In this document: in pieces, positions 1 through 8,135 of the stretch | Layout of the letters: every line of letters begins with the position of its first letter | How positions within the stretch are numbered: the first letter of the stretch is position 1 | From: Oscillibacter sp. | Lineage (GTDB): Bacteria; Bacillota; Clostridia; Oscillospirales; Oscillospiraceae | Direction: 5' to 3' | Assembly: GCA_022652655.1 (NCBI GenBank) | Contig: JALCRQ010000005.1 | Span: forward strand, 1-63,781 | DNA length: 63,781 nt | The notes under the pieces: generated by a model | Database searches by the model: none | What the model saw: the letters and a program-made list of their open reading frames with translations, nothing else | Told to the model about the DNA's origin: nothing | Position numbers and translations under genes: made by a program

Positions 1-1
1 G

Positions 2-457
2 CTGCGGCTCCGGGACATCGTGGCCGCCCAGGCCGCCTGCACCGATTCCAGCTACGCGCTGCAGTTCGGACTGCCCGGCACCTTCGCCCCCATCGCGGAC
101 TTTACGCTGCTGGAGACCGCCGCGGCCTTGGCCCGGGAGCGGGGGCTTGGGATGAAGGTGGGCAGCGTGCTGTCCTCGGACCGCTTTTACGACGCCTCCG
201 GCAGAACGAAGGAGTGGGGCGGCATGGGCGTTTTGTGCGTGGAGATGGAGACGGCGGCGCTCTACTGCAACGCGGCCTACGCCCACCGGCGGGCCCTCTC
301 CCTGCTGACGGTGTCCGACAGTCTGATCACCGGGGAGTCCCTGTCTCCGGAGGAGCGGGAGACCTCCTTTACCCAGATGATGGAGCTGGCGCTGGAAACC
401 GCGGTGAAGCTGGCGGCGGCTGACGGACAAAACGGGGAGATTTCCCCGGAGAACTGA
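2..457 (+). CDS. deoD: Purine-nucleoside phosphorylase, DeoD type (5' end missing)
   Basis: The window opens inside this gene, so only about 151 C-terminal residues are visible and the start lies upstream. Family knowledge: DeoD phosphorolyses purine (deoxy)nucleosides to base plus (deoxy)ribose-1-phosphate in cytosolic nucleoside salvage. What is seen: an acidic segment reading CVEMETAALY, which matches the nucleoside-binding VEMEAAGLY-type motif of the hexameric PNP family, and a following LLTVSDS(L)ITGE stretch typical of DeoD C termini. The N-terminal phosphate-binding region cannot be checked. The gene ends in TGA and is followed by a strong hairpin terminator shared with the convergent ylbJ-like gene. 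A related uridine phosphorylase is the main alternative, but the motifs favour DeoD. Confidence 0.85.
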   Translation: MRLRDIVAAQAACTDSSYALQFGLPGTFAPIADFTLLETAAALARERGLGMKVGSVLSSDRFYDASGRTKEWGGMGVLCVEMETAALYCNAAYAHRRALSLLTVSDSLITGESLSPEERETSFTQMMELALETAVKLAAADGQNGEISPEN

Positions 458-480
458 TTCCGGATTGTAGAATCAGAGAG

Positions 481-525
481 AAAAATACTCTCCGTTGTCG
501 AAAAAGGACGACGGAGAGTATTTTT
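481..525. terminator. Bidirectional intrinsic terminator between deoD and ylbJ
   Basis: A perfect 15-bp inverted repeat (481-495 and 511-525) with A/T runs at both outer ends. The stem can extend inward by several further pairs with one G-U, leaving a GAAAAAG loop. It lies between two converging genes and can serve both. Confidence 0.85.
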
Positions 526-1441
526 ACGCCAGAATATAGCCGGCCAGCGCCGCAGTCAGCGCCGCGGCCAGCAGCCCCTGAAGGGCCTTGCCCCGGACGC
601 AGCCCCCCGCGGACAGCCCGCTTCCGGAGAGGACAGAGAGGGTCTGGCACAGGACGCTGATCCCGCCGAAGCCCGCAAGGCCCGAGGCCAGGATCAGTCC
701 CGGAGCGTCGGGCGTCAGCCGGGGCACCGCGGAGAAAAGCTCCAGGATGCCCACCAGGGCGGTGCCCGCCGCCCCGCCGATCCGCCGCAGAGGCAGGGCC
801 AGCACGTAGAAAAACACCACGAATGCGCAGACCCCCAGCATGCCGCTGAGCGCTGAGTGCACCGCGCCCACCAGCGCGTCGGGGAAGCGGACGGCCCGGG
901 AGACCTGGCGGCGGGGGACAGTCCGGGTGTGTTTTGCACCGGGGCGGCGGCCCAGCAGCAGTCCCGCCGTCAGAGCGGAGACGATGTGGATGAGCCACAG
1001 CCAGACCCCCACCCGGAGGCTGTGAAAGACGCCCAGGCCCAGAAGACTGATGAGAAAGGCCGGGTTGGAGTTGTTGCAGAAGGTCAAAAGCCGCTCCGCC
1101 TCGTCCCGGGAGAGGAGCTGCTCCCGGCAGAGCTCGGCGGCGGTACGGGCGCCGACGGGGTATCCGCCCACCAGCCCCAGAATCAGGGCGGAGGCCCCGG
1201 CGCCGTCGATGTTCCACAGCGCCATCAAAGGCCCCAGGGGCCGGGCCAGCCACTCCCCCAGCCCCAGAAAGATGAGGAGGGACGACATCGCCAGAAACGG
1301 GAAAAGCGCCGGGATCACGGAGGTGCCGCAAAGCCGCAGCCCCTCCAGAACGGCGGTGCGGACGTCCGCCGCGTCCAGAAGCAGCCAGAAAAGACCGGTG
1401 ATCCCCAGCAGCGCCACCGGAGCAAGCCAGCGTTGTTTCAT
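524..1441 (-). CDS. ylbJ: Sporulation integral membrane protein, YlbJ-like
   Basis: A 305-residue polytopic membrane protein with about eight hydrophobic segments. It shows GGYPVGAR around residue 96 and FCNNSNPAF around residue 118, conserved signatures of YlbJ/nucleoside-recognition (Gate) domain proteins. In Bacillus subtilis ylbJ is a sigma-E gene needed for spore cortex formation; that role is inferred here from family membership. I chose the ATG at 1441 because AAAGGA lies about 12 bases upstream. An in-frame ATG twelve bases further upstream sits directly against that Shine-Dalgarno sequence and is less likely. The gene is divergent from the sporulation pair yqfC/yqfD. A sigma-E-like promoter can be proposed in the gap. 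Confidence 0.85.
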   Translation of the reverse strand: MKQRWLAPVALLGITGLFWLLLDAADVRTAVLEGLRLCGTSVIPALFPFLAMSSLLIFLGLGEWLARPLGPLMALWNIDGAGASALILGLVGGYPVGARTAAELCREQLLSRDEAERLLTFCNNSNPAFLISLLGLGVFHSLRVGVWLWLIHIVSALTAGLLLGRRPGAKHTRTVPRRQVSRAVRFPDALVGAVHSALSGMLGVCAFVVFFYVLALPLRRIGGAAGTALVGILELFSAVPRLTPDAPGLILASGLAGFGGISVLCQTLSVLSGSGLSAGGCVRGKALQGLLAAALTAALAGYILA

Positions 1442-1475
1442 ATCTGCGACCATTCCTTTCGTTTCATCCACCGCG

Positions 1476-1504
1476 ATTCTATGACGCCGGGGGCGGAAAA
1501 AGAC
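1476..1504 (-). promoter_or_regulatory. Candidate sigma-E promoter for ylbJ
   Basis: On the minus strand GTCTTTTT (1497-1504) and CATAGAAT (1476-1483) are separated by 13 bases. The -10-like element fits the sigma-E CATAnnnT pattern. The -35-like element is only a partial match. Support is the motif and the sporulation role of the gene. Confidence 0.4.
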
Positions 1505-1554
1505 GCAAGTTTTGCGCCGCCGCCGCATAGGGTTTCCGGGGAGGCGATGGAGAA

Positions 1555-1836
1555 ATGGAGCGGGGCAGAAAAGAGGGGATTCTCTCTCCGGTGGCGGAGC
1601 TGTTTGATCTTCCGGCGGACATTGTGGCGGGCCTTCCCCATTTGGAGATGATCGGATCCCGGCAGCTGTTTCTGGAGCGCCATCAGGGGATCCTCTCGTA
1701 CAGCGACGCGCTGATCGACATCAATACGAACCGGGGCGTCCTCCGCATCCGGGGCACCGGACTTTCCCTGCTGGCCATGACGGCGGAGGAGGTGCGCGTG
1801 GGCGGGGAGATCACGGCGGTGGAGTGGGTGAAATGA
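1555..1836 (+). CDS. yqfC: Sporulation protein YqfC (YabP/YqfC family)
   Basis: A 93-residue protein with the compact beta-rich YabP/YqfC fold. It contains an N-terminal stretch (IEMIGSRQLFLE-like) and a central DALIDINTNRGVLRIRG segment with the characteristic NT-G-(V/L)-I-G core. YqfC belongs to the mother-cell sporulation programme and is nearly always the gene before yqfD. Here the ATG of yqfD follows its TGA by one base, so the two are coupled. GGGGAGG lies about ten bases upstream of the chosen ATG. No catalytic residues are expected; the molecular function of the family is unknown. Confidence 0.88.
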   Translation: MERGRKEGILSPVAELFDLPADIVAGLPHLEMIGSRQLFLERHQGILSYSDALIDINTNRGVLRIRGTGLSLLAMTAEEVRVGGEITAVEWVK

Positions 1837-1837
1837 T

Positions 1838-3031
1838 ATGCTGCTGAACGCCATAGCGAACCGGCTGCGGGGCGAGGTGCGGATCCGGGTGGAATCCGTA
1901 TTCCCCGAGCGGGTGCTGAACCTCTGCGGCGCAAGAAAACTGGCCTTTTGGGATCTCGTCTGGGTGTCCCCCACGGAGTTTGCCTGCTCCGTATCCCGCC
2001 GGGATTATCAGACCCTCCGGCGGGCGGCGGAAAAGCTGGAGTGCACCCTGCGGGTGGAGGAGCGGGCCGGCGTGCCCTTTTTCATGGACCGTCTGCGCCG
2101 CCGCCGGGCCCTTTTGCTGGGGGCGGCCCTCTGCGCCGCCGCGCTGACGCTGGGCTCCTTTTTTATCTGGGACTTTACGGTGGAGGGAAACACCTCCGTC
2201 TCGGACGAGGAGATCCTCCGGGTGCTGGAGGAAAACGGCGTGAAGCTGGGCACGTTCGGCTTTTCCGTGGACGGCGAGGATCTGCGCAATCATGTCCTGC
2301 TGGAGCTGCCCCGGCTGAGCTGGATCGCCGTCAACGTCTCCGGCTGCCAGGCCCATGTCCAGGTACGGGAGCGCATTCCCAAGCCGGAGCTGTTCGACAA
2401 GCGCACACCCTGCAATCTGATCGCTCGGCGGGCGGGGCTGGTGCTGAGCGTCAATCCCCTGGACGGGGAGAAGCTGGTGGTGCCGGGCACTACGGTGGAG
2501 CAGGGGCAGATCCTGGTTTCCGGCGTGCAGGACACCGGCACCTTCGGCGCCCGCATCGCGGCGGGCATGGGCACGGTGACGGCCCGCACCTGGTATACGC
2601 TGCAGGCCAGAATGCCTCTGAGGGTGGAGCGGAAGCAGTATACCGGAAAAGAAAAAAGGGGCTTTTCCCTGATTTTCGGACGCAGACGGGTAAAATTCTA
2701 TGGAAACGCTAACACCTCCGGAGAAAACTATGATAAAATAATGACGCGGACGCAGCTTTGCCTGTTCGGCCTCCACCTGCCGGTGACGGCGGAGGAGGAG
2801 ACGTACCGGTTTTACCGGACGGAGGAGCGGGAGGCCGCGCCGGAGACTGCGGAGCGGGAGGCGGAGGCGTTTCTCACCGCGTATCTCCACACGCTGGTGG
2901 ACCGGTACGGAACGGTAAATTCCACGCTGTGCACCTCCAAACGCAGCGGAGATGTGCTGCTGGTGACGCTGAGCGCAGAGTGCCGGGAGCAGATCGGCGT
3001 CCGTGCGCCAATTTATCTGGACAACAAATGA
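1838..3031 (+). CDS. yqfD: Sporulation protein YqfD
   Basis: A 397-residue protein with a cytoplasmic N-terminal domain and one clear transmembrane helix at about residues 88-112 (LLLGAALCAAALTLGSFFIW). A large extracytoplasmic part follows, starting with a POTRA/FtsQ-like segment (FTVEGN, then SDEEILRVLEENG). This is the standard YqfD architecture and length. YqfD is a conserved endosporulation protein thought to act at the forespore-mother cell membrane; that is family knowledge and the biochemical role is not established. The gene is translationally linked to yqfC and followed 36 bp later by the phoH-like gene. Confidence 0.9.
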   Translation: MLLNAIANRLRGEVRIRVESVFPERVLNLCGARKLAFWDLVWVSPTEFACSVSRRDYQTLRRAAEKLECTLRVEERAGVPFFMDRLRRRRALLLGAALCAAALTLGSFFIWDFTVEGNTSVSDEEILRVLEENGVKLGTFGFSVDGEDLRNHVLLELPRLSWIAVNVSGCQAHVQVRERIPKPELFDKRTPCNLIARRAGLVLSVNPLDGEKLVVPGTTVEQGQILVSGVQDTGTFGARIAAGMGTVTARTWYTLQARMPLRVERKQYTGKEKRGFSLIFGRRRVKFYGNANTSGENYDKIMTRTQLCLFGLHLPVTAEEETYRFYRTEEREAAPETAEREAEAFLTAYLHTLVDRYGTVNSTLCTSKRSGDVLLVTLSAECREQIGVRAPIYLDNK

Positions 3032-3067
3032 ATCGGACAGCAGTCCGGGATATGGGAGTGGTCATTT

Positions 3068-4039
3068 TTGGAACAGAGAATCAGCATTGAGCGCCTGGAG
3101 CAGGCCGTGAACCTCTTTGGCTCCTTCGATGAGAACATCCGCCTTCTGGAGCAGGAATTTTCCGTCACCGTGGTGAACCGGGACGGGGAGCTGCGGGTGG
3201 AGGGCGAGCCGGAGAACACGCTGCTGGCCTGTAAGGCCATCCAGGCGCTTTTGACCTTGTCCTCCAAGGGCGAGCCCATCGCCGAGCAGAACGTGCGCTA
3301 CGTCATCGGACTGGTGCGGGCCGGGAAAGAGGATCAGATCGACCAGCTGACGGCGGACGTGCTGTGCATCACCGCCAAGGGCCGCCCGGTGAAGCCCAAG
3401 ACCATCGGGCAGCGGGAATATATTCAGTCGGTGCTGAAAAACACGGTGACCGTCGGGGTGGGCCCGGCGGGCACCGGCAAGACGTATCTGGCGGTGGCCG
3501 CCGCCGTCTCCGCGTTCCGGGACAAGCAGGTCAACCGGATCGTCCTCACCCGGCCCGCGGTGGAGGCGGGGGAGCGGCTGGGCTTTCTGCCCGGCGACCT
3601 CCAGAGCAAGGTGGATCCGTACCTGCGGCCGCTGTACGACGCCCTGTTTGACATGCTGGGGGCGGAAACGTATCAGAAATACGTGGAGCGGGGCAACATC
3701 GAGGTGGCGCCCCTGGCGTATATGCGCGGCCGGACCCTGGACGACAGCTTCATCATCCTGGACGAGGCCCAGAACACCTCCCGGGAGCAGATGAAAATGT
3801 TTCTGACCCGTATGGGCTTCGGCTCCAAAATCGTGATTACCGGCGACGTCACCCAGATTGATCTGCCGGGCGGCACGGTTTCGGGTCTGAAGGAGGCCAT
3901 GCGCGTTTTGAAGAATATCGAGGGCATCGGCATCTGCGAGCTCACCGACGCGGACGTGGTGCGCCACGTGATGGTGCAGCGGATTGTCCGGGCCTACGAG
4001 GAGTACGAGAAGCGGCCGGCGGGAAAGGGGCGGAAATAA
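3068..4039 (+). CDS. phoH: PhoH-like ATPase
   Basis: A 323-residue P-loop protein of the PhoH/YbeZ family. It has an N-terminal KH-like region (about 1-110), then Walker A GPAGTGKT at about residue 132 and Walker B ILDEAQNT near residue 230. A TRMGFGSKIVITGD motif at about 250-263 is highly typical of PhoH. Family knowledge: YbeZ works with the rRNA-processing endonuclease YbeY, the next gene here. The start is TTG at 3068, preceded by GGGAGTGG; no ATG in frame fits. The stop TAA is one base before the ybeY ATG, indicating a single transcript. Confidence 0.93.
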   Translation: MEQRISIERLEQAVNLFGSFDENIRLLEQEFSVTVVNRDGELRVEGEPENTLLACKAIQALLTLSSKGEPIAEQNVRYVIGLVRAGKEDQIDQLTADVLCITAKGRPVKPKTIGQREYIQSVLKNTVTVGVGPAGTGKTYLAVAAAVSAFRDKQVNRIVLTRPAVEAGERLGFLPGDLQSKVDPYLRPLYDALFDMLGAETYQKYVERGNIEVAPLAYMRGRTLDDSFIILDEAQNTSREQMKMFLTRMGFGSKIVITGDVTQIDLPGGTVSGLKEAMRVLKNIEGIGICELTDADVVRHVMVQRIVRAYEEYEKRPAGKGRK

Positions 4040-4040
4040 G

Positions 4041-4559
4041 ATGGCGAAACGGCATTATATCCCCATTACCGCCGATGTGCCCGGCGCCTCCGGCGAGAGC
4101 AACTGCGCGCTCATCCGCAAAACCGTCCGCACGGCCCTTGAAGCCGAGGGCGTCACCGTCCCCTGCGAGGTGGACGTGCTGCTCACCGGCGACGAGGGCA
4201 TCCGCGCCATCAACCGGGAAATGCGGAACATCGACCGTCCCACAGACGTGCTGAGCTTTCCGGAGTTTTCCTATACGCCGGGCTGCCCGCCGGTGACGGA
4301 GGACGACGCCGATCCCGCCACCGGGCTGACGCCCCTAGGGGACATGGCGATCTCCATGGAGCGCGTGGCCGCCCAGGCCCGGGAGTACGGCCACTCCAAG
4401 CGCAGGGAGCTGTCCTATCTGGTGGTGCACTCCGTTCTCCACCTGCTGGGCTACGACCACCTGGACGAGGGGCCGCAGAAAGCGCAGATGCGCGCCCGGG
4501 AGGAGGCCATCCTGGCGGAGCTGCAGCTGACGCGGCGGGCGGGCGGTTCCCGCAGGTGA
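4041..4559 (+). CDS. ybeY: Endoribonuclease / rRNA maturation factor YbeY
   Basis: A 172-residue protein with the zinc-binding H-x3-H-x5-H motif at His130, His134 and His140 (HSVLHLLGYDH) and the upstream NREMRNIDRPTDVLSFP segment conserved in YbeY. The family is a metal-dependent single-strand endoribonuclease needed for 16S rRNA 3'-end maturation and ribosome quality control. The ATG at 4041 is preceded by GAAAGGGG and abuts the phoH stop. An in-frame ATG at 3984 would overlap phoH and has no Shine-Dalgarno sequence. In many Firmicutes dgkA, cdd and era follow here; they are absent, so the operon has been rearranged after ybeY. Confidence 0.95.
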   Translation: MAKRHYIPITADVPGASGESNCALIRKTVRTALEAEGVTVPCEVDVLLTGDEGIRAINREMRNIDRPTDVLSFPEFSYTPGCPPVTEDDADPATGLTPLGDMAISMERVAAQAREYGHSKRRELSYLVVHSVLHLLGYDHLDEGPQKAQMRAREEAILAELQLTRRAGGSRR

Positions 4560-4661
4560 GACGGTGCTGCCCAGCTGCCGGGAGAGCTTCATCGACGGAT
4601 CACACACCGGCCGTTCACCCGGGACAGGGCGTTCCGCATAGACTGTCTCGAGGTGATTGGC

Positions 4662-4985
4662 ATGGAGCTGCTGCAAGACGGCCTGATCGCGTTTTTCTCC
4701 GCCGTCGGAGTGACCGCCTGTGTCTGGCTGGCGGGCGGGGCGCTGCTGGGCGCCGGAAAGTGCCGGAATCCCCAGGTGCTGCTGGTGCTCCCCCTGCGGG
4801 GCGAGGCGCCGGCCATGGAGGGGGATCTGCGGGAGCTGCTGCGGGTGCGGCGGAGCGTTCCGGAGGCGAAAATCGTCCTGACGGACTGCGGTCTTACCCC
4901 CGAGAGCCGGGATCTGGCTGAGTACTTCTGCCTGAGGCACCCGGGAGTGGAGCTGCGGGACGGCGGAAATTTTAAAGTGGAGTAA
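4662..4985 (+). CDS. Small membrane-anchored protein of unknown function
   Basis: A 107-residue protein that I do not recognise. The N terminus holds a hydrophobic helix (about residues 5-30, AFFSAVGVTACVWLAGGALL). The rest is a soluble-looking stretch (VLLVLPLRGEAP, then an ELLRVRRSVPEAKIVLTDCGL segment) that resembles an alternating alpha/beta fold. It could read as a nucleotide-sugar or glycosyltransferase-like Rossmann fragment, but nothing specific supports that. Start: ATG at 4662 with GAGGTG seven bases upstream; GTG at 4653 is the alternative. It lies in the same direction between ybeY and recD2 with short spacers, so it is likely co-transcribed. Confidence 0.7.
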   Translation: MELLQDGLIAFFSAVGVTACVWLAGGALLGAGKCRNPQVLLVLPLRGEAPAMEGDLRELLRVRRSVPEAKIVLTDCGLTPESRDLAEYFCLRHPGVELRDGGNFKVE

Positions 4986-4998
4986 AAAGAGGAACTGC

Positions 4999-7215
4999 AT
5001 GGAGGAACTTTGCACAAAAGAGGGAACCGTCCAAAGCGTGATCTTTCAAAACGCGGAGAACGGTTATACGGTGCTGCGGCTGGTGGACGAGGAGGGGGAG
5101 CTGCTCACGGTGGTGGGCTGCATCCCCTGCGCCGCGCCGGGGGAGCATATGGCCGTCAACGGCGTGTGGGAAAACCATCCCCAGCACGGCCAGCAGCTCC
5201 GGGCCGTGGAGACGGAGCGGCGGCTGCCGGAGGACGCGGAGGACATCGCGAGCTACCTCTCCTCCGGCGTGTGCAGGGGCGTGGGCCCCGCCACCGCCCG
5301 GCGGATCGTGGAGCGGTTCGGCGCCGACACGCTGGAGATTCTGGACAGCCGTCCGGAGCAGCTGAGTCTGCTCAAGGGCATCACGGAGAAAAAGGCCCTG
5401 GAGATTGCCGCGGATTTCCGCCGGGCGCTGGGCCTGCGCCGGCTGATGGCGTTTCTCAGCCAGTACGAGCTGCCGCCGGTGCTGGCCATGAATCTGCGCC
5501 GCCGGTACGGAGACGGCGCACTGGAGATAATTCGGGCCAACCCGTACCTCCTCAGCGACGAGGCGTGCGGCGTGGAGTTCTCCGCCTCAGATCAGATCGC
5601 CATGGGCATGGGCTTTTCCTCCGACTGCCGGGAGCGGCTGCGGGCGGCGGTGACGTTCGAGCTCAGCCACAACGAGAATAACGGCCACGTATTTCTCCCC
5701 CGGGATAAGCTGATCGCGGCCACGTCCCAGCTGCTGGACATCGCCTCCGAGCCGGTGGAGGAGGCCCTGGACGGCCTTCTGGCCGACGGCGCCCTGGCCC
5801 AGGAAGCGGTGGCCGGAGTGGAGGCCTGCTATCTCCGCCGCCTTTACGGGGAGGAGACGTATGTCTGCGCCAAGCTCCGGGCGCTGCTGAGCGCCGACGC
5901 GGACCGCAGCACCCAGGCGGAGCGGGCCGTGGACGAGATCCAGCGGGAACAGGGCATTACTTACGCGCCGGCCCAGCGCCGCGCGGTGGAGCAGGCGGCC
6001 AGGTGCGGCGTGCTGATCCTCACCGGAGGCCCCGGCACCGGCAAGACCACCGCCGTCCGGGGCATTGCAGCCCTGTTCGGAAAAATGGGACTGGGGACGG
6101 TGCTCACCGCACCCACCGGCCGGGCGGCCAAGCGCCTGGGCGAGCTCACCGGCCGGGAGGCCCAGACGGTGCACCGTCTGCTGGGCATGTCCTGGAACGA
6201 GGCCAGCCGGGAGGTGACCTTTACCAAGACGGAGCGGGAACCGCTGGAGGCGGACGCCGTGATTGTGGACGAGATGTCCATGGTGGATCTGCCGCTTTTT
6301 GCGGCGCTGCTCCGGGCGCTGCGGCCCGGCACCCGGCTGGTGCTGGTGGGGGACGCGGATCAGCTGCCCTCCGTGGGGGCGGGCAACGTCTTTTCCGATC
6401 TGATCCGCTCCGGCTGCGCGGAGACGGTTTTCCTGCGGGAGATTTTCCGCCAGGCGGAGCAGTCGGCCATCGTCCGCAACGCCCACGCGGTGAACAGCGG
6501 ACAGGCGCTTCGCCTTGCCAACGACCAGGAGGACTTCTTCTTCCTCTGCCGCCGGGACGCAGTCCGGGCGGTGGAGACGGTGGTGGAGCTGTGCGCTGCC
6601 CGGCTGCCGGGGAAGATGGGCATCCCCGCCGATCAGATTCAGGTTCTGACGCCCACCCGCCGGGGGCCTGCGGGCACGGGAAACCTCAACCGCCTCCTGC
6701 AGGAGGCGCTGAATCCCCCTGCCACGGATAAGCGGGAGCTGCCCTGGGGGGAGCGGACGTTCCGGGAGGGCGACCGGATCATGCAGACCCGCAACGACTA
6801 CGATGTGGTGTGGGAAAAGGAGGACGGCACCGTGGGAACGGGCATGTTCAACGGCGACGTGGGGCAGATCGTGCAGATCGATCCCTCCGGCGAGCTGCTG
6901 AGCGTCCGCTTTGACGACCGGATTGCCTCCTACACCTCGGAGATGCTCTCCGAGCTGGATCTGGCCTACGCCATGACCATCCATAAATCCCAGGGCAGCG
7001 AATACCGCTGCGCTGTGGTGTGCATTTTGCCCTCCGCGCCCTCTTTGATGGTGCGGGGCGTCCTGTATACGGCCATTACGCGGGCCAGGGAGCTGCTGGT
7101 GCTGGTGGGGGACGACGCGGCCGTCCGGCAGATGGCCGCCAACGACAAGCGCCAGAGGCGGTATTCGGGCCTGAAGTGGCGGCTGTGCCACGGCCCGGAG
7201 GCGGAGAAAGCATGA
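4999..7215 (+). CDS. recD2: ATP-dependent RecD2-type DNA helicase
   Basis: A 738-residue superfamily 1B helicase, the usual length for RecD2. Seen in order: an N-terminal OB-like domain (YTVLRLVDEEGELLTVVG region, about 1-75), helix-hairpin-helix segments (CRGVGPATARRIVERFG at about 90), Walker A GGPGTGKTT near residue 342, Walker B DEMSMVD near 423, and a UvrD-like C-terminal helicase domain with MTIHKSQGSEY near 659. Family knowledge: RecD2 is a 5'-3' helicase without RecBC partners and acts in mismatch repair and replication-fork maintenance. Start ATG at 4999 follows AGAGGAACTGC. Its TGA overlaps the comF ATG by the ATGA arrangement. Confidence 0.95.
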   Translation: MEELCTKEGTVQSVIFQNAENGYTVLRLVDEEGELLTVVGCIPCAAPGEHMAVNGVWENHPQHGQQLRAVETERRLPEDAEDIASYLSSGVCRGVGPATARRIVERFGADTLEILDSRPEQLSLLKGITEKKALEIAADFRRALGLRRLMAFLSQYELPPVLAMNLRRRYGDGALEIIRANPYLLSDEACGVEFSASDQIAMGMGFSSDCRERLRAAVTFELSHNENNGHVFLPRDKLIAATSQLLDIASEPVEEALDGLLADGALAQEAVAGVEACYLRRLYGEETYVCAKLRALLSADADRSTQAERAVDEIQREQGITYAPAQRRAVEQAARCGVLILTGGPGTGKTTAVRGIAALFGKMGLGTVLTAPTGRAAKRLGELTGREAQTVHRLLGMSWNEASREVTFTKTEREPLEADAVIVDEMSMVDLPLFAALLRALRPGTRLVLVGDADQLPSVGAGNVFSDLIRSGCAETVFLREIFRQAEQSAIVRNAHAVNSGQALRLANDQEDFFFLCRRDAVRAVETVVELCAARLPGKMGIPADQIQVLTPTRRGPAGTGNLNRLLQEALNPPATDKRELPWGERTFREGDRIMQTRNDYDVVWEKEDGTVGTGMFNGDVGQIVQIDPSGELLSVRFDDRIASYTSEMLSELDLAYAMTIHKSQGSEYRCAVVCILPSAPSLMVRGVLYTAITRARELLVLVGDDAAVRQMAANDKRQRRYSGLKWRLCHGPEAEKA

Positions 7216-7895
7216 CCGGCCCCCGGCGGATTTTGAATCTGCTCTTTCCGCCCAAATGCCCGTTTTGCGGGCGGGTACTGGATCGCCCGGGCATCTGCGG
7301 GGCCTGCCGGGACAAGCTCCCCCGCACGGAGGGCGCTCAGCGGGAGCAGACGCTTGGAGGCGGCGTCCGGTGCGTTTCGCCCCTTTGGTACGAAGGAACG
7401 GCCCGGGACGCGGTGCTGCGTCTGAAATTCGGCGGCGCGTCGGCGTCGGCGGAGGCGCTGGGCGGCCTGCTGGCCCAGTGCGCGGCGGAGCTTCTGAGCG
7501 GAGAGTTCGACACCGTCACCTGGGTGCCGGTGGGCAGGCGCCGCCTGCGCGCCCGGGGCTACGATCAGGCGAGGCTCCTGGCGGAGGCGGCCTGCCGCCT
7601 CTGGGACACCAAACCCCTGCCGCTTTTGAACAAACCCCGGGACAACCCCGCCCAGTCCGGCCTTACCGGTCCGGCCGCCCGGCGGGCCAATGTCCTGGGC
7701 GTCTATCAGGCGGAGCCTGCGCTGACCCGGGGCAGAAGGATACTGGTGATAGACGACGTGGTCACCACCGGGGCGACTCTGGGCGAGTGCGCCGGGGAAC
7801 TGTTCCGCGCCGGCGCGGCGGCGGTGGCCTGCGCCGCGCTGACCCGGACGCCGGACGAATCGGCGGAAAAGCCTGCCTGCCGGACGGAGCCGTAA
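7212..7895 (+). CDS. comF: ComF family protein (phosphoribosyltransferase-like)
   Basis: A 227-residue ComF-family protein. The N terminus carries a zinc-ribbon of four cysteines (Cys16, Cys19, Cys29, Cys32) and the C terminus a phosphoribosyltransferase PRPP loop (VIDDVVTTGATL at about residues 178-189). ComF participates in DNA uptake in competent Gram-positives and interacts with the ComFA helicase; in Clostridia the actual role is often uncertain. The ATG at 7212 overlaps the recD2 stop (ATGA). Co-occurrence of recD2 and comF on one message fits a DNA-processing role but does not prove competence. No comFA is seen in the window. Confidence 0.9.
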   Translation: MTGPRRILNLLFPPKCPFCGRVLDRPGICGACRDKLPRTEGAQREQTLGGGVRCVSPLWYEGTARDAVLRLKFGGASASAEALGGLLAQCAAELLSGEFDTVTWVPVGRRRLRARGYDQARLLAEAACRLWDTKPLPLLNKPRDNPAQSGLTGPAARRANVLGVYQAEPALTRGRRILVIDDVVTTGATLGECAGELFRAGAAAVACAALTRTPDESAEKPACRTEP

Positions 7896-7922
7896 AAAAT
7901 CGCGGGGCGTCAAAGAATGTGC

Positions 7923-7951
7923 TTGCAAAAGCAGCCCTCTCCCGGTATAAT
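7923..7951 (+). promoter_or_regulatory. Sigma-A promoter upstream of mreB
   Basis: TTGCAA (7923-7928), a 17-base spacer and a consensus TATAAT (7946-7951). It gives mreB a leader of about 180 bases and separates it from comF. The surrounding bases TGCTTGCAAAAG recur exactly at a second promoter at 12435. Confidence 0.8.
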
Positions 7952-8135
7952 ACAAACTGTATGATCATCCGCAGCCGCGTGCTGCTTGGAAAATACAAAG
8001 AGAATGGAAAGGGCGGGGAACGGACAAGGCGTCCGCCCCGCCGGATTCAGGCGCATCCCGTCCGTTTTGCGGGCACGGCTCCGGAGGGAGCCGCGGCTGC
8101 GGCCTGGAGCTTCGGCAGAAAGGAATGGTCAGCTT